Source of the DNA: JBDSSS01 sp039928615
GTDB taxonomy: Bacteria; Actinomycetota; Actinomycetes; Actinomycetales; Dermatophilaceae
DNA length: 50,399 nt
Direction of reading: 5' to 3'
NCBI GenBank assembly: GCA_039928615.1
Contig: JBDSSS010000018.1
Location: 1-50,399 of the forward strand
The notes under the pieces were generated by a model that did not search any database, was not told the DNA's origin, and saw only the letters and a program-made list of their open reading frames with translations. The position numbers were made by a program, and so were the translations under genes. This document shows, in pieces, positions 23,469 to 31,778 of this stretch (the first letter of the stretch is position 1; every line of letters begins with the position of its first letter).

Positions 23469-25058
23469 GTGGTGAGCGACACCCACCCCCCGCAGGTCCC
23501 CGGGCACCGGCTCGAGCGCGTCATCGGCTCGGGCGCGGCCGGGGTCGTCTGGGCCGGCCGCGACGCCACGGGTCGGCCGGTGGCGGTCAAGGTGCCGCAC
23601 ACCGCCCTCGACGAGGTGGAGCGTCGCCAGGCCGAGGTCGAGCGGCACGTGCTCATGGCGGTCCGGCACGACCATCTCGTCGGCCTGCGTGATGTCGTCC
23701 CGATCGACCTCGACCGCGTCGCGCTCGTCTTCGACCTCGTCGACGGGGAGCCGCTGCCGTCAATCGTCCGGGCGCGGGGTGCGCTGCGTCCCGGTGAGAC
23801 GGTCACCGTCGTGACCCCGATCGCCGGCGCCATCGCGGCGCTGCACGCTGCGGGAGGCATCCACGGTGACGTGTCGGCCGGCAACGTGCGGCTGACCGCA
23901 GACGGGCGCCCCGTGCTGCTCGACCTCGGCTCGGCTCGGCTGATGGGCTCAGCAGCTCGCCTCGTCGGAGGCACGAGCGGCTTCGTCGCACCCGAGGTGC
24001 GCCTCGGCTCCGACCCCGGGAGGCCCGCAGACGTGTTCGGGCTCGGTGCCGTCGCCTGGTTCTGCCTCACCGGCAACGGCGCGCCCGACACCGACCTGCG
24101 CCTCGACCCGGCGACGGTCGAGAGCCACGTCGGACCCGAGCTCGCGGAGGTCATCGGGCGGTGCATCGACCCCGACCCGCGTCGGCGACCGACGGCGGGA
24201 GAGGTGGCCGACCTCTGCTACGCAGCGGTCCCGGCCGAGCCGGTCGAGGTCGTCGTCGGCCCGGATGCCGCCTCGGCGCTGACCCACCGGCTGCGCGCCG
24301 GCGCTGCGCGCGAGGCCGACGAGACGGTGGGGGGCTCCGCCCCGCGAGCTCGGGTCCCCGGGTGGCGGGCGGTGGTCGATGGAGCAGCGCAGGGCGGCTC
24401 GCGAGCCCGGGGCATCGCCCTCGTCGTGGCGGTTCTGGCTGCCCTGGGGGTCGCCGTCGCCATCGGGTACGCGCCGTCGGGAGCGTCGGGGGCGATCACG
24501 TCCACCCCCACGGCTGCATCACTGCCCAGCGTTACCGGACCCTCACCTTCACCCTCAGCCTCAGCCTTGCCAGTGTCCGAGGGCGCGCCAGATGTGGCTG
24601 CTGTGTCGCCATCCTCGACCATGGCGACGGGCGGCGTGCTGGCGGACGCGTCGGCTCCCGGCAGGCGAACGGCCGAGCTGGTCGAGGCGCTCTCGGGACG
24701 GCGTGCAGACGCGCTCGTCGGCCGAGACCCGGGTGCGCTCGACGGCTACTGCGTCGTGGACGGTGAGGCGTGCGCCGCCGACGCCGACCTCATCGGGCAG
24801 CTGCGGTCGGCTGGGCTCCGGTGGGAGGGACTGCGCGCCGAGGTGGTGTCGGCCTTCCCGCTCGACGTGGGGACCACGGTGGCGACGGTCCGGGCCACGG
24901 TCGGTTGGACGGCCCACACCGAGGTCGCCGACCGAGGAGACCGTGTGCAGCGGCCGGCCGACCCCGGACGGGCCCTTGACCTCACGCTGCGACGCGACGG
25001 ACCGGGCGCTCCCGGGCAGTGGCGGATCGGCTCGATCAGCTCCGCACCAGCCAGCTGA
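23469..25058 (+). CDS. Transmembrane Ser/Thr protein kinase, divergent
   Basis: A 529-residue kinase-like protein. The kinase domain (about 12-250) has the Gly loop GSGAAGVVW, ATP Lys41 in VAVKV, the catalytic loop HGDVSAGN (Asp134, Asn139; HRD has become HGD) and DLG at 152-154 in place of DFG; the APE region reads APE. All acidic catalytic residues remain, so activity is likely but the loop is atypical. One TM (about 315-334) leads to a Ser/Thr/Pro-rich stalk and an extracellular domain with two cysteines (about 400-529). No PASTA repeats. GTG 23469 or GTG 23472 is the start. Its 3' end overlaps the convergent epimerase gene by 23 bp. Confidence 0.85.
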   Translation: MVSDTHPPQVPGHRLERVIGSGAAGVVWAGRDATGRPVAVKVPHTALDEVERRQAEVERHVLMAVRHDHLVGLRDVVPIDLDRVALVFDLVDGEPLPSIVRARGALRPGETVTVVTPIAGAIAALHAAGGIHGDVSAGNVRLTADGRPVLLDLGSARLMGSAARLVGGTSGFVAPEVRLGSDPGRPADVFGLGAVAWFCLTGNGAPDTDLRLDPATVESHVGPELAEVIGRCIDPDPRRRPTAGEVADLCYAAVPAEPVEVVVGPDAASALTHRLRAGAAREADETVGGSAPRARVPGWRAVVDGAAQGGSRARGIALVVAVLAALGVAVAIGYAPSGASGAITSTPTAASLPSVTGPSPSPSASALPVSEGAPDVAAVSPSSTMATGGVLADASAPGRRTAELVEALSGRRADALVGRDPGALDGYCVVDGEACAADADLIGQLRSAGLRWEGLRAEVVSAFPLDVGTTVATVRATVGWTAHTEVADRGDRVQRPADPGRALDLTLRRDGPGAPGQWRIGSISSAPAS

Positions 25059-25944
25059 CCGCGCCGGCGAGGTCCGGGTGCTCGAAGGTGAAGCCGTCGT
25101 CGAGCAGCACCTGCGGCTCGACCCGCTGGCTGGCCAGGATCGAGTCGGCGAACTCACCGACGACGACGCGCAGCGCGACTCGTGGCGCGGGCAGCAGGGC
25201 CGGCCGGCTCAGCGCCCGACCGAGCTCGCGCGCGATGTCGCCCTGACGGGCGTCGCCGGGCGCGACGAGGTTGACCGGACCGGTGATCTCGGGGTGGTCG
25301 ACGAGGTGCAGGAGGGCGTTGACCTCGTCGACGAGGGTGATCCACGGCCACCACTCCCTGCCCGACCCCAGCGGACCGCCGAGTCCGAGGCGGGCGAGCA
25401 GCAGCAGGGGCTTGAAGGCCCCCGAGCCCGGCGCCATGACGAGTCCGGTGCGGGCGACGGCCACGGGGAGCCCGGCGGCCCGGGCCGGATCGGCCGCAGC
25501 CTCCCACCGCGTCACGACCCCCGAGAGGAAGTCGGTGCCGGGCGCGCTCTGCTCGACGAGGACCTCGTCACCCCGGTCGCCGTAGTAGCCCACGGCCGAG
25601 GCGTTGACCAGCCGGATGGAGCGGCCGGTCCGCTCGTGCACGTCGGCGAGGGCCCGGGAGACGGTCCACGTCGAGTCGAGCCGCGACTGCTCGACGGCGT
25701 GCTTGTGCTCGTCGTCCCAGCGCTTGTCGCCGATGCCCACCCCGGCCAGGTTGACGACGGCGTCGACCTCGTCGAGTGATGTCGGGTCGAGCCGACCGGC
25801 GGACGGGTCCCACTCGATCTCCTCGGGGGAGGAGGCCGGGCGCCGGACCACGCGCAGGACGGTGTCACCCCGGGCGGTCAGCGCACCACGAAGCGCGCCG
25901 CCGATCAGGCCGGACGAGCCGGTGATGGCGACGCGCTTCGTCAT
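25036..25944 (-). CDS. TIGR01777-family NAD-dependent epimerase
   Basis: A 302-residue extended-SDR protein of the YfcH/SulA-like TIGR01777 family. It begins RVAITGSSGLIGGALRGAL, has AVVNLAGVGIGDKRW, then SAVGYYGDRGDE with the Tyr of the active site, and ends with the family's DUF1731 region (EPQVLLDDGFTFEHPDL). GGAGG precedes the ATG. It follows sucB after 14 bp, so it is the last gene of lpd-sucB. Function unproven; conserved linkage with sucB is common in actinobacteria. Confidence 0.92.
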   Translation of the reverse strand: MTKRVAITGSSGLIGGALRGALTARGDTVLRVVRRPASSPEEIEWDPSAGRLDPTSLDEVDAVVNLAGVGIGDKRWDDEHKHAVEQSRLDSTWTVSRALADVHERTGRSIRLVNASAVGYYGDRGDEVLVEQSAPGTDFLSGVVTRWEAAADPARAAGLPVAVARTGLVMAPGSGAFKPLLLLARLGLGGPLGSGREWWPWITLVDEVNALLHLVDHPEITGPVNLVAPGDARQGDIARELGRALSRPALLPAPRVALRVVVGEFADSILASQRVEPQVLLDDGFTFEHPDLAGAVSWLVRS

Positions 25945-25958
25945 GTCGGGCGCCTCCG

Positions 25959-27839
25959 TCAGAGACCGAGGGACGCCTCGAAGCGTCCCTCCTCGAGGCG
26001 GGCCTTCATCGTGCCGAGGAAGCGCGCTGCGTCCGCCCCGTCGACGATGCGGTGGTCGTAGGACAGTGCGAGGTACATCATCGACCGGATCGCGATCGTC
26101 TCGCCGCCGTCGGCGTCGAGGACGACGACCGGCCGCTTGACGATGGCGCCCGTGCCGAGGATCGCCACCTGCGGCTGGTTGATGATCGGGGTGTCGAAGA
26201 GCGCACCCCGACTGCCGGTGTTGGTGATGGTGAACGTGCCGCCGGCGAGGTCGTCGGGGGCGATCTTGTTGCTGCGGGTCCGCGCCGCGAGGTCGGCGAT
26301 CGCACGGGCCAGGCCGGCGATGTTGAGGTCGCCCGCGTTCTTGACGACGGGGACGAGCAGACCTTTCTCCGTGTCCACGGCGATCGCGAGGTTCTCGTCG
26401 GAGTGGTAGACGATCTCCTCGCCCTCGACGCTGGCGTTGACGTTGGGGTGGGCCTTGAGGGCCTCCGTGGCCGCGAGCGCCAGGAAGGGCAGGAAGGACA
26501 GCTTGGTGCCCTCGCGTGCCTCGAAGTCGGACTTGGCCCGGGCCCGGAGGCGGGCGACCTTCGTCAGGTCGACCTCCACGACGGTCGTCAGCTGAGCCGA
26601 GACCTGGAGGGACTCGACCATCCGGGACGCGATGACCTTGCGCAGCCGCGTCATCTTCTCCCGCGTGCCCCGCTTGGGGGAGACGGCGGGGGTGGACGAG
26701 GCGGATGCGGCGGGCTGGTCGGCCGGCTTCTCGCTCGGAGCCGGCGTGGCCGGAGCCTCGGGCTCGGCCGGGGCCTTGGCCGCCTCCGCTGCGTCGAGGA
26801 CGTCCTGCTTGCGGATCCGTCCCCCGACACCGGTGCCGGAGATCGAGTTCAGGTCTACCTCGTGCTGGGCCGCGAGCTTGCGCACGAGCGGGGTCACGTA
26901 GGCCGCGGCGTCGGAGAACTCTCCGGACGACGCGTCGGCCTTCGGCTCCGCCTTGGGCTTGGCCTCGGCCTTGGGCTTCGTCTCGGACTTCTGCTCGTCC
27001 TTGACCTCGGCGTCGGCCTCGTCGGTGGCCTCCTCCGGCTTCTCCTGGGCAGGAGCCTCCGCGGCCTTCGGCTGCTCGGCCTCGGGCTGCTCGGCCTTGG
27101 GCTGCTCGGCCTTGGGCTGCTCGGCCTTGGGCTGCTCGGCCTCGGGCGCGCTCTCGGGCTCGGAGGAGCCCGAGTCGCCGCCGATGACGGCGAGCTCGCC
27201 GCCGACGGGGACGGTGTCGTCCTCCTGGACGAGGATCTTCGTCAGCTTTCCGGCATACGGAGAGGGGATCTCGGTGTCGACCTTGTCGGTCGAGACCTCG
27301 AGCAGCGGCTCGTCGACCGCGACGTCGTCGCCCTCGGCCTTGAGCCACCGGGTCACGGTGCCCTCGGTCACGGACTCGCCCAGGGCGGGCATGACGACGG
27401 TCTCGCCGCCACCACCACCGCCGGAACCACCGGACGACTCGGACGACGTGTCCGAGGCGGGCTTCGCCTCGGCCGTCTCCGGCTCGCTCGTCCCGGGCTG
27501 CGCGTCCTGCTCGGTGCTCGGGGCCTCCGGCTCCGGTGACTCGTCGGTCTGGTCGGTCTCGTCGGCTGAGTCGTCGGCGTCGTCGTCACCTCCGGCCGCC
27601 GGGCCGTCGCCGATGACCGCGAGGTCGGCGCCGACGGGGACGGTGTCGTCCTCCTGGACGAGGATCTCCTGGAGCGTCCCGGCGACGGGCGACGGGATCT
27701 CGGTGTCGACCTTGTCCGTCGAGACCTCGAGCAGCGGCTCGTCGACCTCGACCTGATCGCCGACGTTCTTGAGCCAGCGGGTGACGGTCCCCTCGGTGAC
27801 TGACTCACCCAGGGCCGGCATGGTCACGCGTTCTGACAT
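25959..27839 (-). CDS. sucB: 2-oxoglutarate dehydrogenase E2 (dihydrolipoyl acyltransferase)
   Basis: A 626-residue E2 subunit. Two lipoyl domains (about 2-77 and 146-221) each carry STDKVDTE with the lipoyl lysines Lys43 and Lys186. Acidic Ala/Pro/Glu/Lys linkers join them; one contains EQPKA repeated about five times (234-258). The E1/E3-binding domain lies at about 313-348 and the acyltransferase core at about 400-626 with SYDHRIVDG. ATG 27839 starts the first lipoyl domain. It is transcribed after lpd (31-bp gap). It could serve pyruvate or branched-chain dehydrogenases as well; actinobacterial naming of this E2 varies. Confidence 0.93.
   Translation of the reverse strand: MSERVTMPALGESVTEGTVTRWLKNVGDQVEVDEPLLEVSTDKVDTEIPSPVAGTLQEILVQEDDTVPVGADLAVIGDGPAAGGDDDADDSADETDQTDESPEPEAPSTEQDAQPGTSEPETAEAKPASDTSSESSGGSGGGGGGETVVMPALGESVTEGTVTRWLKAEGDDVAVDEPLLEVSTDKVDTEIPSPYAGKLTKILVQEDDTVPVGGELAVIGGDSGSSEPESAPEAEQPKAEQPKAEQPKAEQPEAEQPKAAEAPAQEKPEEATDEADAEVKDEQKSETKPKAEAKPKAEPKADASSGEFSDAAAYVTPLVRKLAAQHEVDLNSISGTGVGGRIRKQDVLDAAEAAKAPAEPEAPATPAPSEKPADQPAASASSTPAVSPKRGTREKMTRLRKVIASRMVESLQVSAQLTTVVEVDLTKVARLRARAKSDFEAREGTKLSFLPFLALAATEALKAHPNVNASVEGEEIVYHSDENLAIAVDTEKGLLVPVVKNAGDLNIAGLARAIADLAARTRSNKIAPDDLAGGTFTITNTGSRGALFDTPIINQPQVAILGTGAIVKRPVVVLDADGGETIAIRSMMYLALSYDHRIVDGADAARFLGTMKARLEEGRFEASLGL
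27066..27140. repeat. 15-bp in-frame repeat in sucB
   Basis: A 15-bp unit, ctgctcggcctYggg on the plus strand, repeats about five times in tandem and encodes EQPKA/EQPEA in the second linker of SucB. Such tracts change copy number by slippage without frameshift. Confidence 0.7.
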
Positions 27840-27870
27840 GAGATGTTCTCTCCTCTTCCCAGTTTCTGGC

Positions 27871-29250
27871 TCAAGCGTGTGCGTGCAGCGGTTTCCCGGC
27901 GAGGGCCAAGTGTGCCTCGCCCAGGGCCTCGTTCTGTGTGGGGTGTGCGTGGATGAGACCGGCGACGTCCTCGGGGTGGGCCTCCCAGCCCACGATGAGC
28001 TGCGCCTCGCCGATCTGCTCGCCCATCCGGGCACCGATCATGTGGACCCCGATGACCGGTCCGTCGGCCCTCCGGACGAGCTTGATGAAGCCCTGAGTGC
28101 CGAGGATCTGGGACTTGCCGTTGCCGCCGAGGTTGTACTCGTAGGTCTCGACGTCGTCGTGCTGGTCGCGGGCCTGGGCCTCGGTGAGGCCGACGCTCGC
28201 GATCTCGGGGTCGCAGTAGGTGACGCGGGGGATCCCCGTCTCGTCGATGGTGGTCGGGGCGAGCCCGGCGATCTCCTCGGCGACGAAGATGCCCTGCGCG
28301 AAGCCACGGTGGGCGAGCTGGAGGCCCGGGACGATGTCACCCACCGCGTAGACGCCCTCGACCCCGGTGCTCAGCCGCGCGTCGGTGGTGACGAAGCCAC
28401 GGTCGAGGCGCACGCCGGCCTCCTCGAAGCCGAGGTCCTTCGTCACCGGGCCGCGGCCCACGGCGACGAGGAGAAGGTCGGCCTCGATGGTGTCGCCGGA
28501 CTCGAGCGACACGGTCACGACGTCGCCCGACTGCTCGGCACCGGCGAAGCGGACGCCGGTGCGGAAGGCGATCTTGCGCTTGCGGAAGGAGCGCTCGAGC
28601 TGCTTGCTGATCGCTTCGTCCTCGGCCGCGACCAGCCGGGGGAGGGCCTCGACGATCGTGACCTCCGAGCCGAAGCTCTTGTAGATCGAGGCGAACTCGC
28701 ATCCGATCACGCCTCCGCCGAGGACGACGACCCGGTCGGGGACGACGTCGAGGGTCAGCGCCTGCTCGCTCGTGGCGATCCGGCCGCCCACCTCGAGGCC
28801 GGGCAGGGTGCGGGCCTCGCTCCCGGTGGCGAGCACGACGTTGCGCCCGGTGAGCCGTCGGTCGCCGACGCGCACGGTGTGGGGTCCGTCGAGCACTCCG
28901 GCGCCCTCGACGTAGGTGATCTTCGCGGCCGCGACGAGGCCCTGCAGTCCCTTGTGGAGCCGGGCGACGACCCCGTCCTTGTAGCGGTTGACCGCGGGCA
29001 TGTCGATCGACTCGAACGTGGTGATGACCCCGACGTGCGCGCCATCGCGGGCCACGTCGGCGACCTCGCCGGCGTGGAGCAGCGCCTTGGTCGGGATGCA
29101 GCCCTGGTGCAGGCAGGTGCCACCGAGCTTGCCCTTCTCGACGAGGGCGACGCTCAGGCCCAGCTCGGCCGATCGCAGCGCGCAGGCGTATCCGCCCGAC
29201 CCTCCGCCGAGGATGACGACGTCGTAGTCGTCCGCGGCATCAGCCGACAT
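27871..29250 (-). CDS. lpdA: Dihydrolipoyl dehydrogenase
   Basis: A 459-residue FAD flavoprotein (E3) that reoxidises dihydrolipoyl groups of 2-oxoacid dehydrogenases and the glycine cleavage system. FAD motif GGGSGGYACALRSAELG, redox pair Cys46/Cys51 in GGTCLHQGCIPTK, NAD motif VLGGGVIGCEFASIY, GVYAVGDI, and the catalytic HAHPTQNE at the C-terminus are all present. ATG 29250 follows GGAGCCTCC. It is the first gene of lpd-sucB-epimerase and is divergent from a small conserved gene. Confidence 0.97.
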   Translation of the reverse strand: MSADAADDYDVVILGGGSGGYACALRSAELGLSVALVEKGKLGGTCLHQGCIPTKALLHAGEVADVARDGAHVGVITTFESIDMPAVNRYKDGVVARLHKGLQGLVAAAKITYVEGAGVLDGPHTVRVGDRRLTGRNVVLATGSEARTLPGLEVGGRIATSEQALTLDVVPDRVVVLGGGVIGCEFASIYKSFGSEVTIVEALPRLVAAEDEAISKQLERSFRKRKIAFRTGVRFAGAEQSGDVVTVSLESGDTIEADLLLVAVGRGPVTKDLGFEEAGVRLDRGFVTTDARLSTGVEGVYAVGDIVPGLQLAHRGFAQGIFVAEEIAGLAPTTIDETGIPRVTYCDPEIASVGLTEAQARDQHDDVETYEYNLGGNGKSQILGTQGFIKLVRRADGPVIGVHMIGARMGEQIGEAQLIVGWEAHPEDVAGLIHAHPTQNEALGEAHLALAGKPLHAHA

Positions 29251-29381
29251 GGAGGAGGCTCCTTCGTGCGGGGGAGTGGGGTCGCAAGTGCAAGAGCATC
29301 TTGTCACTGATCGAGGGCCGCGTCACAAGCAGGGCGGGCGCGTCGGCCGGTCCGGCGGTCCTCGGGACGCACCGGCCCACG

Positions 29382-29387
29382 TAAAGT
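29382..29387 (+). promoter_or_regulatory. Leaderless -10 of the 118-aa gene
   Basis: TAAAGT ends 6 nt before ATG 29394. Confidence 0.6.
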
Positions 29388-29393
29388 GCCGCC

Positions 29394-29750
29394 ATGGGCT
29401 GGTTCTCTCGTCGCAGGCGCGGCACCGATGGCAGCGACCTCGAGCGGTCGCTGCGGTCCGACGGTCCCGAGATGGAGATCGACCGCAAGGCGGTGGAGGA
29501 GCACCTCAAGACGTTCGTGGCGACACACCGTGGCGTCGAAGCCTACGTCGAGCCCGCCACCTCCGTCACGACGACCACGGTCGTGCTCATCGCCTGGGAC
29601 GGTGAGTGGACCCGCCGCGCGGTCGGGACCCCCAAGAACGCCTTCGGCCTGAGCCGCAAGCTCGGCGTGCCCGCCTACGACGTCAACCACACCGGCTACC
29701 CCAACCGGATGCGGGAGTGGAACTCCCGCAAGCGCCGCGGCGACGCGTAG
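29394..29750 (+). CDS. Conserved actinobacterial protein of unknown function (118 aa)
   Basis: I do not recognise a named domain. The protein is small, soluble and basic at both ends: GWFSRRRRGTDG at the start and YPNRMREWNSRKRRGDA at the end. The middle, VEEHLKTFVATHRGVEAYVEPATSVTTTTVVLIAWDGEWTRRAVG, looks like an alpha/beta fold with a strand-rich core. It is divergent from lpdA with a leaderless-type promoter. A similar gene in the same place in related genomes is my recollection, not checked. No function can be assigned. Confidence 0.75.
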   Translation: MGWFSRRRRGTDGSDLERSLRSDGPEMEIDRKAVEEHLKTFVATHRGVEAYVEPATSVTTTTVVLIAWDGEWTRRAVGTPKNAFGLSRKLGVPAYDVNHTGYPNRMREWNSRKRRGDA

Positions 29751-29815
29751 TTCGAGCTGACAGCCCGAGCTGACAGCCCGAGCCGACGGTTCGAGCCGAC
29801 GGTCCGGGCCGAGCG
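29751..29815. repeat. 13-bp tandem repeat
   Basis: A unit of the form YYCGAGCYGACRG is repeated four times plus a degenerate fifth, starting directly after the stop of the 118-aa gene. It ends in a GGCATAC octamer copy. Noncoding. Confidence 0.65.
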
Positions 29816-29930
29816 GCATACCGGCTGCCCACTGGCATCTCGGTGGCGCGCCTGACCCCACGGGTGACAGGGTGGGGCCGTTCCCGTCCGCACCGACCCG
29901 GGTTGTTCGCGGGCCACCAGGAGGTTCCAG

Positions 29931-30116
29931 ATGTCACAGCAGGATGGCGAGACCGGTCCCACCGAGGACATGAAGGCCAAGTTCCGAGCGGCCCTCGACA
30001 AGAAGCACGCCCACGGCGGCAAGGACGTGTCCGACGACCACGACCGGACCAAGGTCAGCGGCGCCCACGGACCGGCGAAGTCGCAGCAGATGTTCCGGCG
30101 CAAGTCCGGCGGCTGA
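29931..30116 (+). CDS. DUF5302 small protein
   Basis: A 61-residue highly charged protein: EDMKAKFRAALDKKHAHGGKD, then DHDRTKVSGAHGPAKSQQMFRRKSGG. This matches the DUF5302 family of short actinobacterial proteins, likely disordered with a helical N-terminus. AGGAGG precedes the ATG. It is followed by a strong bidirectional terminator. Function unknown; the basic tail could bind nucleic acid or ribosomes (speculative). Confidence 0.85.
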   Translation: MSQQDGETGPTEDMKAKFRAALDKKHAHGGKDVSDDHDRTKVSGAHGPAKSQQMFRRKSGG

Positions 30117-30132
30117 GCCGCTCCGACACGCA

Positions 30133-30163
30133 CGAAGGCCACCCCGGTGCGGGGTGGCCTTCG
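30133..30163. terminator. Bidirectional terminator hairpin
   Basis: A perfect 13-bp stem, CGAAGGCCACCCC and its complement, around a 5-nt loop, between the convergent DUF5302 and pepA genes. Confidence 0.85.
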
Positions 30164-30186
30164 CGCTGTCTCACGGTCGGATGGGG

Positions 30187-31662
30187 TCAGACGTAGGACT
30201 CCGCGAGGCCGACCAGGGTGCGAACCGAGAAGCCGGTGCCGCCCTTGGGCCAGTAGCCCGTCGGCGCCTTGTCGTTGAAGGCCGGCCCGGCGATGTCGAC
30301 GTGGCCCCACGGGATGCCCTCGCCGACGAACTCGCCGAGGAAGATGCCCGCGGTGAGCATGCCGCCCTCGGCACCACCCTTGTGCGCGAGGTCGGCGTTG
30401 ATCGAGTCGAGGCTCGGGCGCAGGTCGGCTGACAGCGGCATCGGCCACATCGCCTCGCCGACGGCCTCGGCGGCGTCGAGGACCCGCGCCCGGAAGGCGT
30501 CGTCGTTGGACATGACGGCGGCCGTGTTGGCCAGGGCGACGACCTGGGCGCCGGTGAGGGTCGCGACATCGACGATCGCGTCGGGCGTGCTCTCGCTCGC
30601 GAGCGCGATGCAGTCGGCGAGGACCATGCGGCCCTCGGCGTCGGTGTTGAGCACCTCGACGGTCTTGCCGCCGCGCATCGTCACGACGTCGCTCGGGCGC
30701 TGCGCGGTGCCGCTCGGCATGTTCTCGGCGAGACCGAGGTAGCCGGTGACCGCGATCGGCAGGCCGAGCTCGGCGATCGCGAGCACGGCGCCCGCGACCG
30801 CCGCGGCGCCAGCCATGTCGCACTTCATCGTCAGCATCCCGTTGGCCGGCTTGATGCACAGGCCGCCGGAGTCGAAGGTGATGCCCTTGCCGACGAAGGC
30901 GATGGTCGCCTTGGGGCGCGAGGGGGAGTAGCTGAGGACGGCGATCCGCGGGTCGTTGACCGAGCCCTGGCCGACCCCGACCGTGCCGCCGAAGCCGCCG
31001 GCCTTGAGCGCCTTCATGTCGTAGCTCTTGACCTTGACCTTGGTGCCCTTGGTCTTCGCCTCGAGCGACTCGACGAAGCTCTGCGGGTAGAGCAGGTTGG
31101 GTGCGAGGTTGACGAGGTCGCGGGTGTAGGCGACGGCGCTGCCGAGCGACTCGGCCCGCTTGACGGCCTTGCGCGAGGCGGAGTCGGCCGGGCCGACGAT
31201 GACGATCTCCTCCAGGGCGTCGGTGCTCGTCGTGCCCGCCTTGGACACGGCATACGCACCGAGGGCAGCGCCCTCCGCGGTCGCCGCGACGAGCGCGGTG
31301 GTCGAGCCGGGGACGACGACGACGGCCTTGCTCTTCTTGCCGAGACCGCGGACGGCGGTGCCGATGCCCTTGCGGACGTTCTCGAGCGCGGCGGCGTCGG
31401 GCTCGGCGCCGAGCGCGCCGACACCGACGAGCACGACCACGCGTGCCGTCACGTCGGGGACGGCGGCGACCGTCGTCACCTCGCCGGGCTTGGCCGACAG
31501 CTCGAGGTCGGCGATGACCGACGTGAGGTGCGAGACCGTCTTGCGGGGCAGGCCGTGACCCGGGGCGAGGTCGGCGCTGGAGCCCGCGGGGACGATGGCG
31601 ACGACGAGGGCGTCGCCGGCGGTGTCGCCGGCGGAGCGGGTGGAGAGGGTCAGGTTGGCCAC
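30187..31662 (-). CDS. pepA: Leucyl aminopeptidase (M17)
   Basis: A 491-residue cytosolic aminopeptidase that removes N-terminal residues from peptides. The C-terminal catalytic domain has GKGITFDSGGLCIKPA, MKCDMAGAAAV and the M17 signature NTDAEGRMVLAD, which carry the two-metal ligands and catalytic Lys/Arg; the C-terminal part has THGHVDIAGPAF-like text (WGHVDIAGPAF). Residues 1-160 form the variable macro-like domain. GTG start follows GAAGGAG. Divergent from gcvT, convergent with DUF5302. Confidence 0.97.
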   Translation of the reverse strand: MANLTLSTRSAGDTAGDALVVAIVPAGSSADLAPGHGLPRKTVSHLTSVIADLELSAKPGEVTTVAAVPDVTARVVVLVGVGALGAEPDAAALENVRKGIGTAVRGLGKKSKAVVVVPGSTTALVAATAEGAALGAYAVSKAGTTSTDALEEIVIVGPADSASRKAVKRAESLGSAVAYTRDLVNLAPNLLYPQSFVESLEAKTKGTKVKVKSYDMKALKAGGFGGTVGVGQGSVNDPRIAVLSYSPSRPKATIAFVGKGITFDSGGLCIKPANGMLTMKCDMAGAAAVAGAVLAIAELGLPIAVTGYLGLAENMPSGTAQRPSDVVTMRGGKTVEVLNTDAEGRMVLADCIALASESTPDAIVDVATLTGAQVVALANTAAVMSNDDAFRARVLDAAEAVGEAMWPMPLSADLRPSLDSINADLAHKGGAEGGMLTAGIFLGEFVGEGIPWGHVDIAGPAFNDKAPTGYWPKGGTGFSVRTLVGLAESYV

Positions 31663-31765
31663 GTGGGTCTCCTTCGTGGGGTTGCGCCGGTGGGGGGCAC
31701 GAGGGCCCGCCGTCGGCGGTGCCGCGGTGGCGGCATTCGATGATATCGACCCCGATCCGGCGCGA

Positions 31766-31771
31766 TAGGTT
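31766..31771 (+). promoter_or_regulatory. Leaderless -10 of gcvT
   Basis: TAGGTT ends 7 nt before ATG 31779. No glycine-riboswitch-like structure is seen in the 116 bp upstream. Confidence 0.6.
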
Positions 31772-31778
31772 GGCCGTC

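Noticed and set aside
26052..27539. A 495-residue open frame opposite sucB with Leu-Gly repeats
   Set aside because: It is the complement of the lipoyl-domain and linker codons; the repetitive protein reflects the Ala/Glu/Pro/Lys bias of SucB.
27769..29310. A 513-residue open frame opposite lpdA
   Set aside because: Shadow of a well-recognised gene; Asp/Val/Glu-rich low-complexity translation.
31663..31778. Glycine riboswitch upstream of gcvT
   Set aside because: The 116-bp gap lacks the two aptamer-like stems, and the gene has a leaderless-type promoter.
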